Shown: piece by piece, positions 27,478 to 35,121 of the stretch
How positions within the stretch are numbered: the first letter of the stretch is position 1
Layout: every line of letters starts with the position of its first letter
DNA from: JAABVD01 sp965204545
GTDB lineage: Bacteria; Verrucomicrobiota; Verrucomicrobiia; Opitutales; UBA2995
Length of the DNA: 64,000 nt
Direction: 5' to 3'
NCBI GenBank assembly: GCA_965204545.1
Contig: CBDBFA010000003.1
Coordinates: 1,860,001-1,924,000 of the forward strand
Program-made: the position numbers and the translations under genes
Notes under the pieces: generated by a model
Told to the model about the DNA's origin: nothing
Databases searched by the model: none
What the model saw: the letters and a program-made list of their open reading frames with translations, nothing else

Positions 27478-28896
27478 ATGATACCGAACACCTTAGCCGA
27501 ACGCTACGCCTCTGACGCCATTGGCAATATCTGGTCCAACCGCGGTCGCATTGTCCTGGAGCGCGAACTCTGGATTGCCGTGATGAAGGCCCAGAGAGAC
27601 CTGGGATTGGATATCCCGCAGGAGGCCATCGATGATTACGAGGAGGTCAAGGAGCAGGTCGACCTCGAGTCCATTCGTCGGCGGGAGTTTGAGCTCCTGC
27701 ACGACGTGAAAAGCCGCATCGATGAATTCAATGCCTTGGCCGGACACGAACACATCCACAAGGGAATGACCAGCCGCGATCTGACCGAAAACGTCGAGCA
27801 ACTGCAGGTTTACAACTCGCTGTCCGTCCTCCGCACCAAGGTGGCGGCCTCCCTCATCCGGTTGACCGATAAGGCTTTGGAGTTGAAAGACATCCTCATA
27901 TCCGGTCGAACGCACAACGTCGCGGCACAGCCCACCACTTTGGGCAAGAGACTGGCCATGTTTGCCGAAGAGTTGTCCCTCGGACTACAGGGGCTCGAGT
28001 CGCTGGTCGACGGATACCCCGTGCGCGGTTTGAAGGGCGCCGTGGGCACCCAACTCGACAGCCTGACCCTCTTTGGGGGCGACGAAAACAAGGTTGTCGA
28101 ACTCGAAAGGAGGATCGTGGCCCACCTGGGAATGAAAAAAGTCCTTACCAACGTGGGCCAGGTCTATCCGCGCAGTCTGGACTTTGAAACGGTTGCTGCC
28201 TTTTTCCAGGTCAGTTCGGCGCTGAGCAACTTTGCCAAGCAGTTGCGGCTCATGGCGGGACACGAACTGGCCAGCGAAGGGTTTGCCAAAGGACAGGTCG
28301 GCTCCTCCGCCATGCCTCACAAGATGAACAGTCGAAGTTGTGAACGCATCAACGGCTTTCATACCCTGCTCAACGGCTACCTCAACATGACGGCAGGGTT
28401 GGCGGGCGATCAATGGAATGAAGGGGATGTCTCCTGCTCCGTCGTCCGCCGCATCGCATTGCCCGATGCCGTCTTCGCCTTGGATGGCCAATTGGAGACC
28501 TTCCTCACCGTGATCGGCCAGTTGGAGGCCTTTCCTGAAACCATACGCCTGGAAAACGAAAAATACTTCCCCTTCCTCGGCGCCACCAGCATCCTTATGG
28601 AAGCGGTCAAAGCCGGGGCCGGGCGAGAGACCGCTCACGAGGCCATCAAGGAGCATGCTCTGGCCACCATACGCGACTTGAGGTCGGGCAGGATAAAATC
28701 CAACGACCTGCTGAAGCGTCTGGCGGCGGACGACCGTCTTCCTCTCAGTTCCGAACAGCTCGACGCCATTTTCCGGAACGAGGCCCGCCTTTGCGGTATG
28801 GCCCGCCATCAGGTAGACCGTTTGGCCAAACGGGTTGAGGATGTCAAAGCCCGCTACCCGGAAGCGATCCAATACCGGCCGGGAAGGATCCTCTGA
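27478..28896 (+). CDS. purB: Adenylosuccinate lyase
   Basis: The 472-residue enzyme of the fumarase/aspartase superfamily acts twice in purine synthesis: it splits SAICAR to AICAR and adenylosuccinate to AMP, each time releasing fumarate. HEHIHKGMTSRDLTEN (about 90-105) contains the TS-D substrate-binding motif. SGRTHNVAAQPTTLGKR carries the catalytic His (about 145-160). The signature loop GSSAMPHKMNSRSCERI (about 276-292) has the catalytic serine; the PHKMN variant is common in one subgroup of PurB. The ATG at 27478 gives the usual N-terminus. No other purine genes are nearby. Confidence 0.95.
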   Translation: MIPNTLAERYASDAIGNIWSNRGRIVLERELWIAVMKAQRDLGLDIPQEAIDDYEEVKEQVDLESIRRREFELLHDVKSRIDEFNALAGHEHIHKGMTSRDLTENVEQLQVYNSLSVLRTKVAASLIRLTDKALELKDILISGRTHNVAAQPTTLGKRLAMFAEELSLGLQGLESLVDGYPVRGLKGAVGTQLDSLTLFGGDENKVVELERRIVAHLGMKKVLTNVGQVYPRSLDFETVAAFFQVSSALSNFAKQLRLMAGHELASEGFAKGQVGSSAMPHKMNSRSCERINGFHTLLNGYLNMTAGLAGDQWNEGDVSCSVVRRIALPDAVFALDGQLETFLTVIGQLEAFPETIRLENEKYFPFLGATSILMEAVKAGAGRETAHEAIKEHALATIRDLRSGRIKSNDLLKRLAADDRLPLSSEQLDAIFRNEARLCGMARHQVDRLAKRVEDVKARYPEAIQYRPGRIL

Positions 28897-29317
28897 CGGA
28901 TCCCTGAAATAAAATACCACAGAGAACTCAGAGGACACAGAGAGGGAGGCGCCGAGGGCGCCAATTAGGAATTAGGAATTAGGAATTGGAGGGGGAGTGG
29001 TGGAGAGGTGGAAATAGCTACAAAAGGCACAAAAGACTCATAAAGGCAGGGGAAAGCGCCCAGAGGGCGCGCCTTCTTTGCGGTTCTTTGCGATCTTGGC
29101 GAGAGTCAATATCTCCCTTTCAATCGGTCAAGATTGCAAGGCATGACCCCGACGGTGGATGTAAAGGGGTCAGTCATTTATTTTCAACATGGGGACATGT
29201 CAAAAATCAACGACTGACCCCGACGCCAGCGGCCTTTTTTTCCATTGGCTCTTCTAAAGGGTTGCCAAGCTCAAACAGGGAAATCTAATTTTCCCCTTCA
29301 TATCTTTGAAATACCTG
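28897..29317. repeat. Repeat block with a GGGGTCAGTC hairpin
   Basis: It holds ACCACAGAGAACTCAGAGG (28917), hairpin GGCGCCGAGGGCGCC with (AATTAGG) heptamers (28948-28988), GCTACAAAAGGCACAAAAGAC (29016) and CTTGGCGAGAGTCAAT (29095). A 58-base hairpin follows, with arms GGGGTCAGTC (29167) and GACTGACCCC (29212), of the REP type mobilised by RAYT transposases in other bacteria. Native sequence resumes about 29225. Confidence 0.75.
29165..29222. repeat. REP-like hairpin element
   Basis: The arms GGGGTCAGTC and GACTGACCCC enclose about 35 bases that include a smaller CATGGGGACATG palindrome. It shares the GGGGTCA/TGACCCC ends with the three 98-102 bp palindromic elements in this window but not their inner sequence, so it is a related but separate family. 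It is 96 bases upstream of the phosphofructokinase start and could affect its leader. Confidence 0.6.
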
Positions 29318-30577
29318 ATGTCTGAACTAGTGGGAAATTGTCTGGTGGCCCAATCCGGTGGCCCAACCTCCGTCATCAATTCGAGCATTGCAGGGGCTGT
29401 CAACGAAGCCCTCAATCACGAGTGCATCGAGGAAATCTACGGCGGGCTCAATGGGGTTCTGGGAATCCTCAATGAAGACCTGATCGATCTGGCCTGGGAA
29501 TCCCAGCAAGCGGTCCGAGGGCTGCGGCACACGCCAGGATCAGCCTTGGGCACCTGCCGATACAAGTTGAAAAAGACCAACGATTTTCATCGCATCCTCC
29601 AGGTTTTCCAGGCTCACAACATCCGCTTCTTTTTCTATGCCGGGGGAAATGATTCTCAGGGAACGGCGGAAAGGATCTCTACCATGGCCCGGGAAAGCGG
29701 CTACGAAATGCGGGTCATCGGCATACCCAAAACCATCGACAACGACATCGTGGCGACCGACCATTGCCCGGGTTACGGCAGTGTTATCAAGCACATTTCC
29801 ACCGTGGTTCGGGAAATGGCTTGCGACCACGAGTCGATGGGGCAGGGGGATCTGGTGTCCATTCTGGAGGTAATGGGGCGTAACGCCGGGTGGATTGCGG
29901 CCGGGGCGTCTTTAGCCCAGCGCCGCGACAAGCCCAATGATCCTCCCCACCTCATTTATCTGCCTGAAGTGGCTTTCAGCACTGAAAAATTCCTGGCCGA
30001 CGTGCGCCGCGTCTTGTCACGGGAGCGATATTGCATGATCGTAGTGGGTGAAGGACTGGTCGACGAAGCGGGCAATTACGTGCATACCAGTTCTTCCTCC
30101 AGCGACGCCTTTGGCCACGCCCAGTTGGGGGGGGCCGGGGAATACCTGCGCGAACTTGCCGAATCACTCTTGGGCGTGAAGGCCCGCACCGCCAAGCTGG
30201 GCATCAGCCAACGGGCCGCTGCCTCCCATGCTTCCCAGACCGACAGCGACGAGGCCTACCTGGTAGGTCAGGCTGCCGTTCGCGCCGCCATGAGCGGGAT
30301 AACCGACAAAATGATCACCCTGGTGCGGAGCGAATCCGATAATTATGCTTGTACTACCGGACTGGCCAATCTAAGCGAAGTGGCCGATGCGGTAAAACCC
30401 CTGCCGGTAGACTGGATCAATGAAGACGGCGCCAGCATGAGCTTCCAATTCGTCAAGTATGCCCTTCCCCTGATCCAGGGCGAGGTCGAGGTCCCCGAGG
30501 AAAACGGATTGCCCGATTTTGTCCGATTGGGAAAAACCCGTATTTTCCGCCTCCTCGAACCGTATCAGCCGGATTAG
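29318..30577 (+). CDS. pfp: Phosphofructokinase, pyrophosphate-dependent type
   Basis: This enzyme phosphorylates fructose 6-phosphate to fructose 1,6-bisphosphate. The N-terminal loop is CLVAQSGGPTSVINSS. The phosphoryl-donor loop reads YAGGNDSQGT where ATP enzymes have GGDGS; the acidic residue in place of the glycine indicates pyrophosphate as donor. The substrate loop GIPKTIDNDI and GRNAGWIA are conserved. A C-terminal HASQTDSDEAYLVG stretch is seen in the long PPi group. ATG 29318 (MSELVGN, 419 residues) is preferred over TTG 29306. The stop is 5 bases before a 98-bp palindromic element, which probably terminates transcription. Confidence 0.9.
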   Translation: MSELVGNCLVAQSGGPTSVINSSIAGAVNEALNHECIEEIYGGLNGVLGILNEDLIDLAWESQQAVRGLRHTPGSALGTCRYKLKKTNDFHRILQVFQAHNIRFFFYAGGNDSQGTAERISTMARESGYEMRVIGIPKTIDNDIVATDHCPGYGSVIKHISTVVREMACDHESMGQGDLVSILEVMGRNAGWIAAGASLAQRRDKPNDPPHLIYLPEVAFSTEKFLADVRRVLSRERYCMIVVGEGLVDEAGNYVHTSSSSSDAFGHAQLGGAGEYLRELAESLLGVKARTAKLGISQRAAASHASQTDSDEAYLVGQAAVRAAMSGITDKMITLVRSESDNYACTTGLANLSEVADAVKPLPVDWINEDGASMSFQFVKYALPLIQGEVEVPEENGLPDFVRLGKTRIFRLLEPYQPD

Positions 30578-30582
30578 GGAGG

Positions 30583-30680
30583 AAAAAGGGGTCAAACGCA
30601 AAATGTTAACATCTGATTGGTTCGCTTCAGTCAGGTGAAACTAGAAGGTGATGTTAACATTTTGCGTTTGACCCCTTTTT
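30583..30680 (+). repeat. 98-bp palindromic element, copy A
   Basis: The perfect arms of about 31 bases run inward from AAAAAGGGGTCAAACGC at the left and outward to GCGTTTGACCCCTTTTT at the right. The loop contains TTCGCTTCAGTCAGGTGAAA. Folded RNA would form a long stem with terminal U-run on either strand, so it may end both pfp and the convergent DUF1080 gene. The DUF1080 reading frame ends inside this copy (stop at 30641). Confidence 0.85.
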
Positions 30681-32050
30681 CTTCCCCGGATTTTGATGCT
30701 TCTGAAGCTCACCTTGTCGCGGTGGTCCTGCAGGGAGATATACCCTTTATCGGCCAGGCCGAAACCTTCCAGCCCGGCGTACTTGCTGCGGGCGACGAGG
30801 GCGTGGAAAATGCTGTTTCCGCGCTGGTATTGCACCACCTTGAACCCGTTCAGCCAGTGTTGCACCATGCCGTTGGGACGGACGATGATGCGGGCGTGAT
30901 TCCACTTCCCCACTTCAACCGGCACCTTTCGGTGGGATACGAAGCGCTCGGAGGGGATGAGGTCGTAAAGTGAGGCGCAAGTGCGGTTGCCCACTACGCC
31001 TTTTTTGGCATCGGGATGCCTTTTATCGTCGAGTATCTGATACTCCAATCCCAAGGCCGATTGGCCCTTTTCCGTGGCGAAGTATTTGATCCCGCTGTTG
31101 GCCCCGGGGGTGGTCTTGAATTCCAGGTCCAGTTCAAACGCGCCGTAGGGATCCTCGGCAAGGATGTCGCCGCCGATTTTCGCTTCTTCCGGATCGGAGG
31201 CTTGCACGGTGAGCACACCATCCTCCACCAACCAGCCCTTTTCCGGGGCTGAATTTTTCCCGACATTGCGCCAGCCATCCAGGTTTATTCCATTCCAAAG
31301 CAACTTCCATCCCCGGGCCGCTTCAACGGCGCTCACGTTGTTGGGGATGAGGTTGCGGATGTAGAAGCCGCGACTGGGGGTCGGCTTGGAGATGGCGGTA
31401 TTGATACGGATATTCCTCCAGGCCACTTCCTTTCCGACCATATCGTCCTTGCGGCCGACCCCGTGCACCTGCAGGGCGATGAAACCTTTGGCAGTAAGAT
31501 CGTCGATGAGGTGAGCCACCGGTTTTCCGTTCAACCAGGTGCGCAGGGAAGAACCTACGCACTCGATCTTCACTTGGTTCCATTCGTTTTGCTTAAACAG
31601 CGTTTTGGCTCTCGGATTAAAATCGACCGGGTAGAGCCAGCCGCGCCGGGCTTCGTCGTAAATGCCGGCGGTCCAGGCGCGCGGCCCGGTATCCAATTCG
31701 TATTGATAGCCGTGGACGCGGCCCTCCCGGTATTCGGGAAAGCTGGAACTGCGGAACTGGACGCCCGAGTTCAGGCCCTCATCCACCTTCACTTCCATCT
31801 CTAAAACAAAATCGCCGTAAACCTTTTTGGTGGCCAAAAAGGTGTTGGGGGATTGAGCCACGGATTTTCCCACGATGGCCCCGTCCTCGACGCGGTATTC
31901 GGCCCATCCATTTTTGGTTTCCCAGCCCTGCAGGGTATTTCCGTCGAAAAGGCTTTCCCACTTGGCGGCGGCGCTGCCGGGGAAGAATACCGTCCAGGCC
32001 ACGACCAAAGTAAGGATGAGGACCGTTGCTTTGAAGAATTTGTCTGTCAT
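30641..32050 (-). CDS. Secreted protein with two DUF1080 (3-keto-glycoside hydrolase) domains
   Basis: The 469-residue exported protein has a signal peptide (ILTLVVAWTVFFPGSAAA, cleaved about residue 29). It has two concanavalin-like DUF1080 domains: about 30-215 (LFDGNTLQGWETKNG, NTFLATKKVYGDFVLEMEV, LNSGVQFRS, WNQVKIECVG, GFIALQVHGVG) and about 250-455 (LLWNGINLDGWRNVG, GDILAEDPYGAFELDLEF, GYISLQDHRDKVSFRSIKI). Members of this family cleave 3-keto-glycosides or bind glycans. The last 13 codons (GRKRGQTQNVNITF) are translated from palindromic element copy A, which also gives the stop. Copy B, inverted, lies 45 bases before the ATG. Convergent with pfp. Confidence 0.9.
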   Translation of the reverse strand: MTDKFFKATVLILTLVVAWTVFFPGSAAAKWESLFDGNTLQGWETKNGWAEYRVEDGAIVGKSVAQSPNTFLATKKVYGDFVLEMEVKVDEGLNSGVQFRSSSFPEYREGRVHGYQYELDTGPRAWTAGIYDEARRGWLYPVDFNPRAKTLFKQNEWNQVKIECVGSSLRTWLNGKPVAHLIDDLTAKGFIALQVHGVGRKDDMVGKEVAWRNIRINTAISKPTPSRGFYIRNLIPNNVSAVEAARGWKLLWNGINLDGWRNVGKNSAPEKGWLVEDGVLTVQASDPEEAKIGGDILAEDPYGAFELDLEFKTTPGANSGIKYFATEKGQSALGLEYQILDDKRHPDAKKGVVGNRTCASLYDLIPSERFVSHRKVPVEVGKWNHARIIVRPNGMVQHWLNGFKVVQYQRGNSIFHALVARSKYAGLEGFGLADKGYISLQDHRDKVSFRSIKIRGRKRGQTQNVNITF

Positions 32051-32095
32051 GAATCGAGGGCTGATGGAAAGGCTTCCCAGTAAAATCCGGGAAGG

Positions 32096-32197
32096 AAAAA
32101 GGGGTCAAACGCAAAATGTTAACATCGTCTTCTAGTTTCACCTGAATATCTGAAGCGAACCAATCAGATGTTAACATTTTGCGTTTGACCCCTTTTT
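32096..32197 (-). repeat. 102-bp palindromic element, copy B (inverted to copy A)
   Basis: It has the same arms as copy A, with the loop in the opposite orientation (TAGTTTCACCTGA...TGAAGCGAACCAATC) and about four extra bases (ATAT). It lies upstream of the DUF1080 gene start, so copies A and B face each other around that gene. Confidence 0.85.
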
Positions 32198-32309
32198 CAG
32201 TGGGCTCCGACAGACATAACTTATTCCGTATTGACCCTTTCCTTTTCGGAGGTAGTCATATGTTGGAGTAGTTACTTAACCAAGCGCCATCCGACGATGG
32301 CCCAAAGAC
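32198..32309 (+). promoter_or_regulatory. Putative promoter region of the Gfo/Idh gene
   Basis: These 112 bases lie between copy B and the oxidoreductase start. They are AT-richer and contain a TTGACC (about 32232) as a possible -35 element, but no clear -10 at the right spacing. Divergent promoters for the DUF1080 gene would have to lie across the palindromic element. Confidence 0.25.
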
Positions 32310-33587
32310 ATGAAAAAAATATCCCGTAGAATTGCTTTAAAACAATCGCTCGCGGCGGCGGCGGCTTTCTCCCTGCCCATGATCGCGCCTTCACGCGCCT
32401 TGGGGCTGAAAGGCAAGTATGCCGGTCCCAACAGTCGCATCAACCTGGGGTTGATTGGAAACGGCAAAATCATGCACGGTCACCGGAAGTACCACCTCGG
32501 GGCGGACGACGTCCAGGTCGTGGCCCTGAGCGACGTGAAGACCTGGGAACTGGAACGGGCCCAGGCCGACGTAAAGGACCTTCAGGGGGAGGCCTGCCCG
32601 ACCTATGAATTTTACGAGGACATGTTGGCCCGGGACGATATCGATGCGGTGGTAGTGGGAACCCCGGATCATTGGCATGCCAAAATTTCCATCGACGCCA
32701 TGAAATCAGGCAAGGACGTCTACGTGGAGAAACCCATGACCCTGACCATTGAAGAGGGAAAAATCATGCGGAAATTGTGTCGCCGCTACGGTCGGGTCCT
32801 ACAGGTTGGCAGTCAACAACGGTCGAACAGGGCATTTCGCAAGGCCGCTGAACTGGTCCGCAACGGATATATCGGCCAAGTCCACACCGTGGCCGTGCGT
32901 CTGGGGAATTTTCCTCCCCCGACCCAGTATCCGGCCGAACCCATTCCGAAGGGCTTGAACTACGACCGCTGGTTGGGTCCGGCCCCCTTGGAGCCCTACA
33001 ACGAACTCAGGATCAAGGGGGATTACGGTGGCGGTTGGCGCCGTTTCTGGGATTATGGCTCCCGGAAAAACGGCGACTGGGGGGCTCATCACTACGATAT
33101 AGTACAGTGGGCCTTGGGCAGGGATGAAACCGGCCCCGTTCACTTCGTCCCCAAAGGTTATAAGGGGGAGCCCTACCAGTATTACCTTTACGACGACGGA
33201 ACCAAAATCATCCGGGGTTACGACGGCAGGGGTCATATGATCCGCTTCATGGGTGAAGAGGGTGAAGTTCGGGTGAGCCGGGGAAACAAACTGGATACTG
33301 AACCGGCATCCCTGAAGAACACGGTCCTGAAAACGACCGATCAGCGCCTCTACCAATCGGAGGACCATCGCCGGGATTGGCTCGATGGTATACGCAGTCG
33401 CAACCAAACGATTTGTCACGTGGGCATCGGCCACCGCACCGCCACCATTTGTCACTTGGCCGGTATTTCAGAGCGACTGGGTCGGCCCATCGATTGGGAC
33501 CCGAAAGCGGAAAGAATCGTGGGCGATCCACAAGCGGCCAAATGGGAAACCCGCCCCCGCCGCGCTCCTTACCACTCGATCGGGTAA
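32310..33587 (+). CDS. Tat-exported Gfo/Idh/MocA family oxidoreductase
   Basis: This 425-residue NAD(P)-dependent sugar or polyol dehydrogenase would oxidise or epimerise a glycoside. It has a twin-arginine signal SRRIALKQS followed by AAAAAFSLPMIAPSRA, as in many PVC-group members that act outside the cytoplasm with bound cofactor. The Rossmann fold starts INLGLIGNGKI, with D/E-type VVALSDVKTWE. VVVGTPDHWHAKISI and VEKPMTLTIEE give the usual EKP catalytic lysine (about residue 146). The C-terminal part (GGWRRFWDYGSRKNGDWGAHHYDI) is the substrate domain of the secreted subgroup. Followed 16 bases later by the HEAT-repeat gene, probably one operon. With DUF1080 partners this fits a 3-keto-sugar route. 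Confidence 0.92.
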   Translation: MKKISRRIALKQSLAAAAAFSLPMIAPSRALGLKGKYAGPNSRINLGLIGNGKIMHGHRKYHLGADDVQVVALSDVKTWELERAQADVKDLQGEACPTYEFYEDMLARDDIDAVVVGTPDHWHAKISIDAMKSGKDVYVEKPMTLTIEEGKIMRKLCRRYGRVLQVGSQQRSNRAFRKAAELVRNGYIGQVHTVAVRLGNFPPPTQYPAEPIPKGLNYDRWLGPAPLEPYNELRIKGDYGGGWRRFWDYGSRKNGDWGAHHYDIVQWALGRDETGPVHFVPKGYKGEPYQYYLYDDGTKIIRGYDGRGHMIRFMGEEGEVRVSRGNKLDTEPASLKNTVLKTTDQRLYQSEDHRRDWLDGIRSRNQTICHVGIGHRTATICHLAGISERLGRPIDWDPKAERIVGDPQAAKWETRPRRAPYHSIG

Positions 33588-33603
33588 CCGAACCTTAACT
33601 ATC

Positions 33604-35085
33604 ATGAAACGCCTGAGGCAAATTGTGTCCTTCCTGGTTCTGACCATCGGGGTTTCCTGCCCCTCGTGGTCCAACCCATCCAACGACTACCTATTGGAAA
33701 TCGTGCGGGGTTTTTCAGAGGAAGATCCCGAACTCCAATACCAGGCTCGCGCCCAACTCGCTGACTACGTGGCTCGCCAGACCGCGCCGGGCCAACGTGA
33801 AGGGGCCGAGAAGACGACCCAGGGTTTACTAGATTGCCTGCAGGACGCCGCGGTGTCGGACGAGGCCAAAAAATACATCCTGCGGCAACTGGGGCGGGTG
33901 GGAACCGCCACCGCGGTAATGCCATTGAGCGAAATCATGGCGGGTGGCAACGCCTTGCAGGCGGAATTGGCCCGGCAAGCGCTGGAACGGATCCCCGGCC
34001 CGGAAGCCTCCGAGGCCTTGAAGAAAGCAATCCGCCAGTCCTCCGAGGACGGGGCCCGGCAGGCTTACATCCGGTCGTTGGCGAACCGGAAGGATCCCGA
34101 TAACCTGGGCTATTTTTCCAAAGTACTTGCAGGGGAGGATTCGCTTCCGGCCATCGAATCGATCCATGCCCTGGCCAAATTGGGGACTGTCGAGGCGGCG
34201 CGGGCGTTGCAGAGGGCTTACCGTTCACAACCGGCGCCGGAATTGCGTTTGGATTTGGAACGCGCCCTCGTTTCCCTGGCGGATACGTCGGACGGAGTGC
34301 TGATTCAGATTCAGGAATCGGGATTGAGTTCGGCCAATCGACAGGCCGCCTTGACCCGTCTGGTCGAATCGGGGCACGGCCAAACGGTCAAACTCCTCCG
34401 ATCCTCCCTGGCGGGTTCGGACCCGGATCTCCGCACCACCGCCCTTCACCTGGCGCTGAATCACGGAAAGGAAAACCTGGTGCGGCTGGAAAGGGAAAAT
34501 TATTCTGCCGACGATTGGCGAGTGGTTCTGGGTGGATTGTCCGCCTTTTCGGGAAGGGAGGCCGAGGACTTGGCCCATGAGGCTGCCGAGACGGGCAACC
34601 GTGAAATCCGGATACAGGCCATTCGCGCCCTGGCGGAATTCGGAAAGGGACGTTCCATAGACCTGGTCCTCCACCATTTCGCGGGCCGCGACCAGGGGAT
34701 GAAGCAGGCCGCAATCCATGCGTTGGAAAGAATGCAGGTCCCCGCCTTGAACGGACGGTTGCAACAAATGCTGAACGCCGATTCCGAGTCGGATGCCTCC
34801 ATCGCCATCGAAGCTGCGATCTACCGGGATTTACCCAACGCCAAGAATCGGTTGTTCAGGATTGTCAACGGGGAAAACGCCGAACTGGCCCGGCAGGCCC
34901 TACGGACGTTGGCCAACATTGCCGATGAGGAGGACCTTTACCGGCTCTACTTTTTAGCCAAGAGGACCGACAATGAGGATCGGGGCAAGATGATCGCTGG
35001 TTTGCTCAAGCGGGTAGCTCCGGAGGTGGGATCGCTGGAATTTCAGGCGAAGGTTAGTGAGCTTCCCCTGCAGGGAAGCAATTAG
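33604..35085 (+). CDS. Secreted HEAT-repeat protein, 493 residues
   Basis: It has a signal peptide (MKRLRQIVSFLVLTIGVSCPSWS) and then about ten helical HEAT-like repeats of 28-35 residues (for example LARQALERIPGPEASEALKK, EAARALQRAYRSQPAPEL, IQAIRALAEFGKGRSIDLVL). Such solenoids bind proteins or polysaccharide-processing partners; similar repeats end some sulfatases and Gfo/Idh companions in PVC bacteria. ATG 33604 is chosen; an in-frame ATG inside the previous gene has no basis. The stop codon TAG (35083-35085) is the first part of an (AATTAGG) heptamer array, so the true C-terminus may have been altered. Confidence 0.8.
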   Translation: MKRLRQIVSFLVLTIGVSCPSWSNPSNDYLLEIVRGFSEEDPELQYQARAQLADYVARQTAPGQREGAEKTTQGLLDCLQDAAVSDEAKKYILRQLGRVGTATAVMPLSEIMAGGNALQAELARQALERIPGPEASEALKKAIRQSSEDGARQAYIRSLANRKDPDNLGYFSKVLAGEDSLPAIESIHALAKLGTVEAARALQRAYRSQPAPELRLDLERALVSLADTSDGVLIQIQESGLSSANRQAALTRLVESGHGQTVKLLRSSLAGSDPDLRTTALHLALNHGKENLVRLERENYSADDWRVVLGGLSAFSGREAEDLAHEAAETGNREIRIQAIRALAEFGKGRSIDLVLHHFAGRDQGMKQAAIHALERMQVPALNGRLQQMLNADSESDASIAIEAAIYRDLPNAKNRLFRIVNGENAELARQALRTLANIADEEDLYRLYFLAKRTDNEDRGKMIAGLLKRVAPEVGSLEFQAKVSELPLQGSN

Positions 35086-35116
35086 GAATTAGGAATTAGG
35101 AATTGGGAATTGGGAA
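35080..35116. repeat. (AATTAGG) heptamer array overlapping a stop codon
   Basis: Four to five units of AATTAGG, then AATTGGG variants. The first unit supplies the stop codon of the HEAT-repeat gene; the last lies 6 bases before the GH2 gene stop on the other strand. Confidence 0.8.
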
Positions 35117-35121
35117 ACGGT

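Noticed and set aside
8441..29110. CRISPR array
   Set aside because: Repeats are of many kinds, in mosaic order, with no regular spacing and no cas genes.
33385..33603. HEAT-repeat gene start at 33385
   Set aside because: It would overlap the oxidoreductase gene by 200 bases; ATG 33604 begins a signal peptide.
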